Shown: one piece after another, positions 1-10,439 of the stretch
How positions within the stretch are numbered: position 1 is the first letter of the stretch
Layout of the letters: each line of letters starts with the position of its first letter
From: Proteles cristata cristata
Taxonomy: Eukaryota > Chordata > Mammalia > Carnivora > Hyaenidae
Direction: 5' to 3'
NCBI GenBank assembly: GCA_017311185.1
Contig: JAESUZ010002594.1
Coordinates: forward strand, 1,302,001-1,366,000
DNA: 64,000 nt
Made by a program: the position numbers and the translations under genes
The notes under the pieces: generated by a model
What the model was told of the DNA's origin: nothing
Seen by the model: the letters and a program-made list of their open reading frames with translations, nothing else
Database searches by the model: none

Positions 1-91
1 CCCCTGCTCATGCTGTCTCTCTCCCTCTCCTAGAAATAAATAAAACATTAAAAAACTTTAAAAAATAAATAAATAAATAAATAAATAAAAT
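1..91 (+). mobile_element. SINEC_Fc 3' end (cut by window edge)
   Basis: TC-rich tail, then ctagaaataaataaaacatt and an AAAT-rich tail. Confidence 0.8.
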
Positions 92-100
92 AGACTCTTT

Positions 101-298
101 GGGGGCACCTGGGTGACTCAGGCAGTTGAGCATCCAACTCTTGTTTTCAGCTCAGGTGATGATTTCCTGGTTCATGAGATCGAGCCCCACGATGGGCTCT
201 GGACTGACAGTGTGGAGCCTACTTGGGATTCTCTCTCTCCCTCTTTTGCTGCCCTTCCCCCCTCATATTCATTCTCTCTCTTTCTCCCATAAATAAAT
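101..298 (+). mobile_element. SINEC_Fc-type SINE
   Basis: tRNA-Lys-like head with A-box (gggtgactcag) and B-box region, TC tract and AAATAAATA end. Confidence 0.85.
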
Positions 299-310
299 AG
301 AGTGTTGTGG

Positions 311-431
311 GGTTTTTTTAATGTTTATTTGCAAGAGGGGGACAGAAGATCTGAGTCGGGCTGAGCCCACCAACCACGAGATCATGACCTGAGCTAAAGT
401 CAAGCACTCAACTGACCCACCCAGGTGCCCC
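311..431 (-). mobile_element. SINEC_Fc-type SINE, truncated
   Basis: T-rich start, then inverted tRNA-like part ending cacccaggtgcccc. The TC tract is mostly missing. Confidence 0.8.
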
Positions 432-1020
432 TAAAATAGATCTTAAAGTTAGTTGGAACCTTGAATATCATCTAGTTCCAACTAATTCCTCTTGAATTAA
501 TCTCTTCAACAGCATCCATGACAAGTGATCAGTCTGTCTCGAATAATTCCAGTGTCTTGAAATTTACTATCATCTTCACCCTCATTAAAACTATTCACGT
601 ATTTGAGGACCACTTCTCTCTACACTGCACTTCACTAGTCTAAACATCCTTCCTTGCTCATTATTTCTCCTGGATTTGATGTGGACTCCTGGCATGACGC
701 TGGCTGCTTTCTGGAAGAGCTCAAATGTGTCAATGTGCCTGTCTAACTTTGGTGCAGATGTGGCCTGAGCCAAGGAGAACTAAACCGTCACTTGCTTGGT
801 TGTGACATTGGACTGTAAGAGCCTTCGGTGTCCTTAGATTTTTCTTCACTGCCTACCTTGTCACACTATTGACTCATTAAAACTAAATAAAACCTACAGG
901 TGTGATTGTGGAGTGGGGAAAGGTTGTTTTAATTTGTTAGGACTTAATGTATAACATACGAATTCATTTACTTTAGAAAGCATGTAAATATGAATCAAAA
1001 TCTTCATTAAAAAAAATTAC
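432..1020. other. Intergenic, nothing recognised
   Basis: AT-rich single-copy sequence without gene or repeat signal that I recognise. Confidence 0.5.
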
Positions 1021-1240
1021 AGCGCCGCCTGGGTGACTCAGTCAGTTGAGCGTCCAACTTCGACTCAGGTCACGATCTCCCAGTCTTGTGAGTTCGAGCC
1101 CCACGTCGGGCTCACTGCTTTTGCGGAGCTCACTGTCGTCAGCACAGAGCCTAGTTCTTCAGATCCTCTGTGCCCCTCTCGCTATGCCCCTCCCCTGCTT
1201 GTGCCTCTCTCTTTCAAAAATAAGCAAACAAAAATTTACA
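1021..1240 (+). mobile_element. SINEC_Fc-type SINE
   Basis: Full-length head-to-tail copy ending aaaatttaca. It directly abuts another + SINE. Confidence 0.85.
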
Positions 1241-1347
1241 GGGGCGCCTGGCTGGCTCAGTCAGAAGAGTGTGTGACTCTTGATCTCAGGGTTGTGAGTT
1301 AAAGCCCCATGATGAGTATAGAGATTACTAAAATAAACAAACAAACT
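1241..1347 (+). mobile_element. Short tRNA-derived SINE (no TC tail)
   Basis: About 105-bp older form: head with tggctggctcag, gttgtgagtt, then gagattactaaaataaac. The aaaattaca/aaaatttaca repeats suggest joint insertion. Confidence 0.8.
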
Positions 1348-1527
1348 ATAGACAAATCCCAAGTTTTCTTTGACCATTATCCCAAATCCTGGTCCTTTGC
1401 TTTGAGTGATATATTCTGTTTGATTTTGGTTATGTATCCTTCCAGACTTTTTCCTATTTATTTACAGGGATATATATTTACATGTGGAAATAAGTAGTTG
1501 TAAGGGATTTTTAAAACATCAGTGTAT

Positions 1528-1689
1528 GGGGCGCCTGGGTGACTCAGTCGGTTAAGCGTCCGACTTTGGCTCAGGTCATGATCTCACGGTTTGTGGGTTC
1601 AAGCCCTGCGTTGGGCTCTGTGCTGAGAGCCTGGAGCCTGTTTCAGATTCTGTGTCTCCCTCTCTCTGACCCTCCCCTGCTCAAGCTTC

Positions 1690-1723
<34 letters not shown>

Positions 1724-1768
1724 AGAAAGAAACAAAACACTTAAAAAATTTTTTTTAAATAAAAATAT
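1528..1768 (+). mobile_element. SINEC_Fc-type SINE with 13-bp target duplication
   Basis: Full length. AACATCAGTGTAT flanks it at 1515-1527 and 1769-1781. Confidence 0.92.
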
Positions 1769-1783
1769 AACATCAGTGTATCC

Positions 1784-1956
1784 GGGGCACTTGGGTGGCC
1801 CAGTCAGTTCAGCATCTGAGTCTTGGTTTCAGGTCATGATTTCACGGTTTGTGGGTTCCAGCCCCAAGACGAGCTCTGTGCTGGAGGCGCACCTCTGCTC
1901 CTCCCCTGCATACACGGGCTCTGTCTCAAAATACATAGTTTCAAAAACAAACACCT
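1784..1956 (+). mobile_element. SINEC_Fc-type SINE, degraded
   Basis: Head and middle recognisable, tail eroded. It starts 3 bp after the neighbour's duplication. Confidence 0.75.
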
Positions 1957-2176
1957 AACTTGTACCAAATGGTTTGTATAATTCTAAATCTTTTTTCACT
2001 GTAACACATTTCAGAGAACTTTTCACATCAGTACATACAAAGCAATCTCCCTTTTTATAACTGCTTTATAGTATCCTACATAGAATGGATGTATCATTTT
2101 ACCCATTCTGTTGCTATACACAAATTGTTTCAATTTTTTTGTTATTACAATGTTTCATGGAAAATTCTTTATGTCT

Positions 2177-2435
2177 GGGGTGCCTGGATGGCTCAGTCAG
2201 TTAAGCATCCGACGACTTCAGCTCATGTCAGGATCTCACAGTTCATGGGTTCGAGCCCCATGTCGAGCTCTGTGCTGACGGAGAGCTCGGAGCCTGGAGC
2301 CTGCTTCAGATTCTGTATCTCCCTCTTTCTCTAACCCTCCCCTGCTCAAGTTGTCTCCCTCTCTCTCTCTCTTTCTCTCTCTCTCCCCCTCCCCCTCTCT
2401 CAGAAATAAATAAAATATTAAAAATTTTTAAAAAG
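2177..2435 (+). mobile_element. SINEC_Fc-type SINE with 12-bp target duplication
   Basis: TTCTTTATGTCT at 2165-2176 and 2436-2447. Long TC tract. Confidence 0.92.
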
Positions 2436-2687
2436 TTCTTTATGTCTACTAATGTTATACAGGAGTATTTGGGGGGAGGGTGAATATTAAGAGATCCAAT
2501 TGCTGGGTCACAGAATGTATACTTCTAAAATTTTATTATATACTTAAAAATTGCCCTAAACTGATCTAAATTCCCACCAAACTTATGAGAATACTCGGCC
2601 ACTTACCCATATTTTGCTAACACTTGGTGTTAGCAGCCTTAAAATTTGCCAATAAGAAAGATGAGTGAGTTATCTCCTATAATATAC

Positions 2688-2740
2688 ACACATATACACA
2701 TGTATATATAGGTATAAGTGTGTATGTGTGTATGTATATG
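2688..2740 (+). repeat. TA/TG-rich microsatellite
   Basis: Imperfect alternating ataca/tgtata repeats. Confidence 0.7.
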
Positions 2741-2759
2741 CCTTTTGTATGGCCTCTTA

Positions 2760-2846
2760 TTTTTTTAAGATTTAATCTTTTAAGTAATCTCTACATCCAT
2801 TGTGGGACTTGGAACTCACAGCCCCAAGCTTGAGAGTCGTATGTTC
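2760..2846 (-). mobile_element. Short tRNA-derived SINE, partial
   Basis: ttttaagtaatctctac, then inverted ggactt...cacagccccaag. Cut short by the next SINE. Confidence 0.7.
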
Positions 2847-3080
2847 TTTTTTTTTTTCAATTTTTTTTAATGTTTTTTATTTATTTCTAGGAGAGAGAGA
2901 GAGGAGACAGCGTGAGCAGGGGAGGGTCAGAGAGAGAGGGAGACACAGACTCTGAAACAGGCTCCAGGCTCTGAGCTGGCAGTCACCACAGAGCCCGACG
3001 CGGGGCTCGAACCCACGAACCGCGAGATCATGACCTAAGCGAAAGTCGGACGCTTAACTGACTAAGCCACCCAGGCGCCC
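2847..3080 (-). mobile_element. SINEC_Fc, young 'tttcgctt' subfamily
   Basis: Inverted copy with the diagnostic gacctaagcgaaagtcggac and ctaagccacccaggcgccc end. Confidence 0.9.
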
Positions 3081-3190
3081 ATGTCCTCTATTTTAATTGC
3101 CTACTTTGCCTGTATTTCTGTTCAGTCTCCTAATTTTCAAAACATATTATTCTATATCTCCTACGTAATGTACATACGTAGGTACGTACA

Positions 3191-3233
<43 letters not shown>
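3191..3233 (+). repeat. (CA)n microsatellite
   Basis: About 21 CA units. Confidence 0.95.
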
Positions 3234-3237
<4 letters not shown>

Positions 3238-3280
3238 AGTGCTACACTTTACATTTAATCCATTTAAACTAAGTCTTGTG

Positions 3281-3469
3281 GAGCGCCTGGGTTGCTCAGT
3301 AGGTTGAGCATCTGCCTCCTGATTTCATCTCAGGTCATGATCCCAGGGTCGTAGGATCAAGCCCTGTTGAGTGTGGAGCCTGCTTGGGATTTTCTCTCTC
3401 CTCCTCTGGCCCTCTCCCCTGTTCTCTCCTTCTCTATATAAAATGAAAAAAATATAAAAATAAAAACCC
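3281..3469 (+). mobile_element. SINEC_Fc-type SINE, diverged
   Basis: gagcgcctgggttgctcag head, TC tract, A-rich tail. Taagtcttgt/taaatcttgt flanks suggest a duplication. Confidence 0.8.
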
Positions 3470-3602
3470 TAAATCTTGTTAGATTTGGTCTAGCCTACAA
3501 GATCTCCTTGCATTCTGATTCTGCTCTCCCAACAATATACTCATTGTCCCTCCCATATTCTTTCTGTCTCCAACATGAGATCACCTGTCATCAATGTTCC
3601 TT

Positions 3603-3710
3603 TTTTTAAATTAATTTTTAAAGTAACCTCTACACCCAACATGGGGTTCACACTCACAACCCCAAGATCAAGAGTCAGATACACAATCGACTGAGCTGGC
3701 CAGGCACCTG
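3603..3710 (-). mobile_element. Short tRNA-derived SINE
   Basis: T-rich start, ctctacacccaacatggggt, ending tggccaggcacctg. Confidence 0.8.
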
Positions 3711-4390
3711 TCAACAATGTTGTTAATGAAACCATTTGTACAAACGTCGAACAGGACAGCTCGAAGCTCAGTGCCTGGTGGAATGTACTACAGACCTCTG
3801 TTAGTAATCGATTATGACTGGGATTCTAGATAGTGCTCGCACTGCCTTTTCGCCCGACAGCAAGGAGGACCTCGTTCAAATGGACCTGCAGCTTCGGGCC
3901 CCGTTGTCACACTTCACAGAAGAGAAGTCTGAGTTCCATGTCCCAGGCCAAAAGGAGAGAACTTGAAATCAAGTTGTAAACCAAGTTTACTGTCCCTTCC
4001 CTCGGCGTCAGTCATCTGGGTCAGCTTCTCTAAGCATCTGCTTCTGCCCTTTCAGAACCTACAGATCTTCTAAAAACTTAGAAAAGTGTCATTCATTATT
4101 CAATTTTGTATCGTTAAGTTTGGGCCAACTCCAGCTCTGGTCTCACAGAACCTTGCTTCGTCCCCTGTGGCTTTGCGTCCCTCCTGTGCTCCTGAGGTTC
4201 CACGGACAACCATCTAACTCAACACACCTCTGCCACACCTGCAATTACCTTTGTCTTTTGTTCTTTGGTCCCAAGTACCTCACCACTCCCCAGTTTTAAT
4301 GAATCTAATCTTTATGTTTGTTTTTTCAAGAAATATTTATCAACTGCCTACTGATGTGCCAAGAGTTTTAGGTATTTTCTCTACTTCTGC
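3711..4390. other. Intergenic, single-copy
   Basis: No gene or repeat recognised. Confidence 0.5.
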
Positions 4391-4406
4391 TTACTGGCTG
4401 CTGCTT

Positions 4407-4628
4407 TTTTTTTTTTTAATTTCTTACATTTATTTATTTTTGAGAGACAGAGTGAGACAGTATGAGCAGGAGAGGGGCAGAAAGAGATCGAGACACAGAA
4501 TCCGAAACAGGCTCCAGGCTCTGAGCTGCAAGCACAGAGCCCGACGCGGGGCCTGAACCCATGAACCCGTGAGATCATGACCTGAGCTGAAGTCCAGTGA
4601 TCAACTGACTGAGCCACCCAGGTGCCCC
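4407..4628 (-). mobile_element. SINEC_Fc-type SINE with target duplication
   Basis: TACTG(G/A)CTGCTGCTT at 4392-4406 and 4629-4643, with one mismatch. Confidence 0.9.
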
Positions 4629-5020
4629 TACTGACTGCTGCTTTATGGAAGAGCAGTCGTGGGAGTCAGAACTGATACCAGTGTGTAATTTCCAGCCTAA
4701 CCTGGCAGTCCGCGTGGGAAGAGACTGCTTGTGAAGTTCCTACAGCGCTTCTCCTCGGGCACCGGTCTGTAGTCCTAGCCTCTGCCTCTTTCAGACCACC
4801 TTGCGTTCCTCCCTAAAAGGAATGGCTACCGCATCTGTATCTTCTTGCCTAGTTAAATAAAGAAGAGATGCCCTTATAGAGGCTTTGACTTTGCCCTCCT
4901 ACCTGTCTCTTCTGGAATACTGGTGCCCTATCAATTGTCCCTTCTCTCTTCTCTACAATTTCTTTCATGACAGAAGATCATTGTCCCTCACCTACAAATA
5001 TGTTTGAATCCCTCATTTAA

Positions 5021-5257
5021 ATGTTTTTTAATGTTTTTATTTATTTCTGAGAGAGAGAGAGAGAGAGAGTGTGTGTGTGTGTGTGTGTGTGTGTGAGCAG
5101 GGGAGGGTCAGAGAGAGAGGGAGACAGAATCCAAAACAGGCTCCAGGCTCTGAGCTGTCAGCACAGAGTCTGACACGGGTCTCGAACCCATGAACAGTGA
5201 GATCATGACCTGAGCCAAAGTCGGACGCTTCACTGACTGAGCCACCCAGGCGCCCCT
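5021..5257 (-). mobile_element. SINEC_Fc-type SINE with internal (GT)n, first of three in tandem
   Basis: Inverted copy whose GA tract is followed by a GT microsatellite at about 5069-5094. It is the left member of a three-SINE block. Confidence 0.87.
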
Positions 5258-5260
5258 GTT

Positions 5261-5494
5261 GGTTTTTTTTTTAATTTTTTTTAATGTTTTATTTATTTCT
5301 AGGAGAGAGAAAGAGAGAGACAGCGTGAGCAGGGGAGGGTCAGAGAGAGAGGGAGTCACAGACTCTGAAACAGGCTCCAGGCTCTGAGCTGGCAGTCAGC
5401 ACAGAGCCCGACGCTGGGCTCGAACCCACGAACCGCGAGATCATGACCTAAGCGAAAGTCGGACGCTTAACCGACTAAGCCACCCAGGCGCCCC
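5261..5494 (-). mobile_element. SINEC_Fc, young subfamily, second of three in tandem
   Basis: Diagnostic aagcgaaagtcggac and full length. It sits between two older inverted copies. Confidence 0.9.
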
Positions 5495-5500
5495 AGCCCC

Positions 5501-5708
5501 TAAATGTTTTTAATGTTTATTTATTTCTGAGAGAGAGCGCATGTGCAAGCAGGGGAGGAGCAGAGAGAGAGGGAGACAGAATCCAAAGCAGGCTCCAGGT
5601 TCTGAGCTGTCAGCACAGAGCCCGATGCGGGGCTCAAACTCAGGAGCTGTGAGATCATGACCTGAGCCAAAGTCAGACACCTAACTGACTGAGCCACTCA
5701 GGTACGCC
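5501..5708 (-). mobile_element. SINEC_Fc-type SINE, third of three in tandem
   Basis: The whole block is bounded by a 16-bp repeat TGAATCCCTCATTTAA at 5005-5020 and 5709-5724. Confidence 0.87.
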
Positions 5709-5791
5709 TGAATCCCTCATTTAAAAAAAAAAAAAAAAATCTTTTTTCTTAAGCCCAATCCCTCTTGGTTCCTCATCACTCTAAAATTTTG

Positions 5792-6210
5792 AGGGGTTCC
5801 TACGTGGCTTAGTTGGTTAAGCATAGGACTCCTTTTTTTAATGTTTATTTATTTTTATTTATTTTTTGAGAGACAGAGGGAGTGAGAGCACCAGCAGGGG
5901 AGGAGCAGAGAGGGGGGAGGGGCAGAGAGAAAGGGTGACAGATCCAATGCAGGCTCTGTGTCAGGAGAACCCAAGTCTGATGCTTGACCAACTAACTGAG
6001 CCACCCAGGTGCCCTGAGCATCCGACTCTTGGTTTTGGCTCGGGTCATGATCTTATGGTTCATGAGTTTGAGCCCTGCATTGGGGTCTGTGCTGATGGTG
6101 CAGAGCCTGTTTGGGATTCTCTCTCTCCCTCTCTCTCTCCCCCTCTGCCGCTCATTCTCTCTCTCAAAACAAACAAACTTGAAAAAATAAAATATAATAA
6201 ATTTTTAAAT
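5792..6210 (+). mobile_element. SINEC_Fc-type SINE interrupted by a nested inverted SINE
   Basis: Head at 5792-5832; remainder from 6016 (gagcatccgactcttgg). The gap is filled by an inverted SINE at 5833-6014. Confidence 0.87.
5833..6014 (-). mobile_element. Nested SINEC_Fc-type SINE
   Basis: T-rich start and gccacccaggtgccct end, lying inside the + SINE. The interrupted host motif gcataggactcc/agcatccgactc is repeated around it. Confidence 0.85.
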
Positions 6211-6406
6211 TTTCAACTACTATTTATTCTTTAACCCAGTGAAATTCAGCTTTTGCCCTCATTAATTTACAAAATCTATTCTCAAAATGATGTAATTGCT
6301 AAGTACAATGGCCTATTTACAGTCCTTAGCTGAATTTTTTTCCTCTCTTGCCTTTTGGGGAACTCCTAACTTTCTACCTTCATACAGTCAATAATTGTTT
6401 TTCTCA

Positions 6407-6634
6407 GAGCGCCTGGGTGGCTCAGTCAGTTGGGCATCTGACTTTGGCTCAGGTCATGATCTCACACTTGTGGGTTCCAGCCCCACATTGGGCTCTGTGC
6501 TGAGAGCTCAAAGCCTGGAGCCTGTTTCAGATTCTGTGTCTCCCTGCTCCTTCCCTGGGTGCGTGCGCGTGTGCGCTCTCTCTCTCTCTCTCTCTCTAAA
6601 AGTAAATAAACATAAAAAATTTTTAGAAAATAAT
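6407..6634 (+). mobile_element. SINEC_Fc-type SINE
   Basis: Full length, with a gtgcgtgcgcgtgtgcg variant before the TC tract. Confidence 0.88.
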
Positions 6635-6640
6635 AATACT

Positions 6641-6826
6641 TGTTTTGTTTTGTTTAGGCGAGAGGGAGCATGAGCAGGGGAGAGGGGCAGAAGGAGAAGG
6701 AATCTTAGGCGGGCTCTACGCACAGCACAGAGCTGGACATGGAGCTCAATCCCACAACCCTGGGATCATGACCTGAGTCAAAATCAAGAGTCAGACACTC
6801 AACCGACTGTGCCACTGGGGTGCCCC
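6641..6826 (-). mobile_element. SINEC_Fc-type SINE, tail-to-tail with the previous copy
   Basis: Inverted copy ending gccactggggtgcccc. With 6407-6634 it can form an inverted-repeat pair. Confidence 0.85.
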
Positions 6827-7320
6827 ATATGTATTGATCACCTTCTGTGTGCCAGAAAACAGCAGTGGCAACGCAGACCTAGGCTTGTTCTCACGTAGGG
6901 CGGGAACACTAGGCTTGTTGCAACGTAGCGGGGGAGAAGGGTGTGGGGACACCACCATTCAACAGAGAAGCAGACTTCCATTCTAGCAGCATAACAGACC
7001 CAGTACTCTGACAACTATTCCATGATAAAACACCTCAAAACACTAGCTCAGATATAAAAAGCAAAAGCATTATTCCAAAAACATAAGGCTGCAGTTGGTG
7101 GCTGTTTGAGAGACATCTGCTAGCCTCCCGTGACGAAGCTTCCATCTTTATGGCTTCTCAGGAGACAGCAGATGAAGCCTAGGGCTTGCACCGGAAGCAC
7201 AGCTGGCTGGAATGCCCCTGACTACACTGCCAGTGAAAGGGTAAACCAGAAAACACCCACCCCGGCAAGGGAGACACAGAGAAACATCCTTATCTAAGTC
7301 TTGGCTCACCAACTCACCAG
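6827..7320. other. Intergenic, single-copy
   Basis: No gene or repeat recognised. Confidence 0.5.
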
Positions 7321-7382
7321 CCTCCAGACCATGACCTGGGCCTAGGTCCCATGCTTAACCCATTGAGCCACCCATGCGCCCC
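7321..7382 (-). mobile_element. SINE head fragment
   Basis: Only the tRNA-like end remains (accatgacctggg ... gccacccatgcgcccc). Confidence 0.7.
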
Positions 7383-7526
7383 AAGCTCAGATTTTATTTT
7401 GAAGTAATTTACAAGTTGGTAGTATCCCCAGGCACTTGAAAGAAACAAACACAAATCCTCTGGAGGAAAGCACCTTCAATCCAGACCTCAAAAGTTCCCT
7501 AAATTTCCTTCAAACATGAGTTCACA

Positions 7527-7720
7527 GGGGCGCCTGGCTGGCTCAGGTGCTTAACCGCTCTGACTTCAGCTGGGGTCATGATCTCACAGTCCATGAGTCT
7601 GAGCCCCATGTGGGGCTCTGCTGACAGCTCAGAGCCTGGCGCCTGCTTTTTTCTCTCCTTCTCTCTCTGCCCCTCCCCAAATCATGCATCTGCTTTCTCT
7701 CTTTATCTCCCCAATTTTTA
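7527..7720 (+). mobile_element. SINEC_Fc-type SINE
   Basis: Head ggggcgcctggctggctcag, TC tract, short tail. Confidence 0.85.
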
Positions 7721-7746
7721 GCTGAGCACAAGACACTCAGAGCAGA

Positions 7747-7960
7747 GGGGCGCCTGGGTGGCTTAGTCGGTTAAGCGTCCGACTTTCGCTTAGGTCATGA
7801 TCTCGCAGTTCGTGGGTTCGAGCCCCATGTCGGGCTCTGTGCTGACTGCCAGCTCAGAGCCTGGAGCCAATTTCAGAGACTGTATCTCCCTCTCTCTCTG
7901 ACCCTCCCCTGCTCACACTCTCTGTCTCTCCTAGAAATAAAATAAAAAAAAAAAAAAAAA
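7747..7960 (+). mobile_element. SINEC_Fc, young subfamily, 17-bp perfect target duplication
   Basis: AAGACACTCAGAGCAGA at 7730-7746 and 7961-7977. Pure A tail. Confidence 0.95.
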
Positions 7961-7985
7961 AAGACACTCAGAGCAGAGACTTACA

Positions 7986-8170
7986 GGGACATGTGGGTGG
8001 CTCAGGTGGTTAGGCGTCGGACTCTTGATGAAGCTCAGGGTTCATGAGATCAAGCCCCGCATCAGGCTCTGGCTGACAGTGGGATTCTGCTTGTGATTCT
8101 CTCTCCCGCTTCCTCTGCCCTTCCCTCTCTGTCCCAAAATAAATAAATAAACATTAAAAAAAAAAAAAAA
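7986..8170 (+). mobile_element. SINEC_Fc-type SINE
   Basis: Third + SINE in a row, with an A15-like tail. Confidence 0.87.
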
Positions 8171-8760
8171 GAACAAGGACTACACTTCATAGCCTCCCTT
8201 GCAGGTAAGAGACCATGTGACTAATTTCTAGCTAACAGGATAATGACAAAAATGGTATGTGACTTACGGGAAGTGTCATTAAAGGAAGCTAGACACCCTT
8301 TTCTCCTTCCTGCCAGTTAGAATGCAGATAACACGGCGGAAGCTAGCCATCTTGGACCATCAAGTAAAAGAGTACATATGAAGATACCAGAACAACATGG
8401 CAGAAGAAATAGGAATCCTGATCACAATGGAACTACCATGCCAACTTTGAGCTCTGGCAGAGAGGAAGAATGAATATTGGAAAAGGCAACTAGCAATGTC
8501 TGTCACACCTTCTGAGAGCCTAGTGAATCCCAGTTATAGGCAATTTTAACCTGTGGGGACTAGGGCCTGAAATTATGATCCTGAAGGCAAAGATGACAAT
8601 TACAGTGCTGTGATGGGAAGGGAGGAAAACAGTGGTGTTGGAGGTGTGTTGCGGAAAAGTACTGATATGCAGTAAGAAGTGGAGAGAATGGCCAACTAAG
8701 CCAGAAGTTCAAATAATGATTTTGACCAAAAAACAAAAAAACAAACAAAAAAAACCCCAG
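8171..8760. other. Intergenic, single-copy
   Basis: No gene or repeat recognised beyond an A-rich stretch at its right end. Confidence 0.5.
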
Positions 8761-8767
8761 ATCTGGC

Positions 8768-8921
8768 AGGTCATGACTTCGCAGTTTGTGAGTTCAAGCC
8801 CAGTGTCAGGCTCTTTGTTGACAGCCCAGAGCCTGGAGCAATCTTCTGATTCTGTGTCTCCCTCTCTCTCTGCCGCTCCCCCACTTGCACTCTGTCTCTT
8901 TCTCTCTCAAAAATTAACATT

Positions 8922-8925
<4 letters not shown>
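8768..8925 (+). mobile_element. SINEC_Fc-type SINE, 5'-truncated
   Basis: Begins at aggtcatgac; its tail has become a (CA)n microsatellite. Confidence 0.82.

Positions 8926-8967
<42 letters not shown>
8925..8967 (+). repeat. (CA)n microsatellite grown from a SINE tail
   Basis: About 21 units directly between two SINEs. Confidence 0.95.
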
Positions 8968-8969
<2 letters not shown>

Positions 8970-9194
8970 GGGGCGCCTGGGTGGCTTAGTCGGTTAAGCG
9001 TCCGACTTTCGCTTGGGTCGTGATCTCGCGGTTCGTGGGTTAGAGCCCCGCGTCGGGCTCTGTGCTGACAGCCAGCTCAGAGCCTGCAGCCTGTTTCAGT
9101 CTGTGACTCCCTCTCTCTCTGACCCTCCCCTGCTCACGCTGTCTCTCTCTCTCTCCTAGAAATAAATAAAACATTAAAAAAAAAAAAAAAAAAA
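8970..9194 (+). mobile_element. SINEC_Fc, young subfamily
   Basis: Diagnostic gactttcgcttgggtc and ctagaaataaataaaacatt plus poly(A). Confidence 0.92.
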
Positions 9195-9201
9195 GGAGAC
9201 C

Positions 9202-9403
9202 AGGGCACCTGAGTGGTTCAGTTGGTTGAGCATCTGACTCTTGATTTTGGCTCAGGTCATGATCCCAGGGTGGAAAGATGGAGCCCCGTGTCTGACTCCA
9301 TGATGAGCATGGAGCCTGCTTAAGATTTCTTCTCTCCCCCCTTCTGCCCCTCTCCCCTACTCTTATCTTTCTCATTCTCTCTCTCTCTTTCTCAAACAAA
9401 AAA
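9202..9403 (+). mobile_element. SINEC_Fc-type SINE, older
   Basis: Head agggcacctgagtggttcag; variant middle with gatcccagggtgg. Confidence 0.85.
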
Positions 9404-9452
9404 GCCCCAGGGGATAAACATTTTAGTGTGTTATCAAGAATAGCCATTAGAG

Positions 9453-9660
9453 TGGTGCCTGAGTAGCTCAGTTAAATGTCTGACTCTTAGTTTCAGCTCA
9501 GGTCATGATCTCACAGTTGTGAGTTTGAGCCCTGCATGGGGCTCTGCGCTGACAGTGTGGAACCTGCTTAGGATTCTCTAACCACTCTCTTTGCCCCTCC
9601 CCCACTCATGGTGTCTCTCTCTCTCAAAAATAAATAAGTAAACTTAAAAGAAATAAATAA
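9453..9660 (+). mobile_element. SINEC_Fc-type SINE with 9-bp target duplication
   Basis: CCATTAGAG at 9444-9452 and 9661-9669. Confidence 0.88.
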
Positions 9661-9728
9661 CCATTAGAGATTACGGTTACAGAGGGGATTGTTTAGGAAA
9701 AGTTATGCACACCTTATAAATAAGGCCA

Positions 9729-9965
9729 GGGGGCGCCTGGGTGGCTCAGTTGTTTAAGCATCCAATTTTGGCTCAGGTCATGATCTCACTGTTTGTGGAT
9801 CTGAGCCCCTATTCAGGCTCTGTGCTGACAGCTCAAAGCCTGAGGCCTCTTTAGGATTGTGTGTCTCCCTCTCTTCTCTGTCCCTCCCCTGCTCCCACAG
9901 TCTCTCTCTCTCAAAAATAAACATCAAAACAAAATATTAAAAAGTTAAGTAAATAAATAAATATA
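9729..9965 (+). mobile_element. SINEC_Fc-type SINE
   Basis: Full length; flanks share aaggcca. Confidence 0.88.
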
Positions 9966-10000
9966 CAAGGCCATGATCTTTTAATATCATGCTAGAGCAC

Positions 10001-10223
10001 TTTTTTTTTTAATTTTTTTAATGTTTTATTTATTTCTGAGAGAGGGAGAGAGACAGCGTGAGCAGGGGAGGATCAGAGAGAGAATGAGACACAGAATCTG
10101 AAGCAGGCTCCAGGCTCTGAGCTGTCAGCACAGAGCCCACCGCAGGGCTCGAGCCCACAACTGTGAGATCATGACCTCAGCCAAAGCCGGCTGCTTAACC
10201 GACTGAGCCAGTCAGGTGCCCCT
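10001..10223 (-). mobile_element. SINEC_Fc-type SINE inserted at the T tail of the next SINE
   Basis: Inverted. Together with 10224-10439 it is bounded by ATGCTAGAGCA at 9989-9999 and 10441-10451. Confidence 0.88.
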
Positions 10224-10439
10224 CTTTTTTTTTTTTTTTTTTTTAGTTTATTTATTTTGAGAGAGAGCACACACCTGAGAGTGGGAGAGGGGCAGAGAGA
10301 GAGGGAGAGAAAATCCCAAGCAGGCTGTGTGCTGTCAGTGCAGAGCCCGACATGGGGCTCAGTCTCACGCCTCTGAGAACACGGCCTGAGCCGAAATCAA
10401 GAGTCTGACACTTCACAGACTGAGCCTCTCAGGTACCCC
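10224..10439 (-). mobile_element. SINEC_Fc-type SINE
   Basis: Inverted copy ending gcctctcaggtacccc. Probably the earlier of the two insertions. Confidence 0.86.

Noticed and set aside
1241..1347. tRNA genes, suggested by A- and B-box motifs
   Set aside because: The motifs belong to tRNA-Lys-derived SINE heads. No copy shows a clean cloverleaf.
1539..1958. Many frames starting MAQS or MTQS with phrases such as VMISRFVGSSP
   Set aside because: They are translations of SINE heads and recur at every + or - copy.
8632..8997. Frame with a His-Thr repeat
   Set aside because: Encoded by the (CA)n microsatellite and a SINE.
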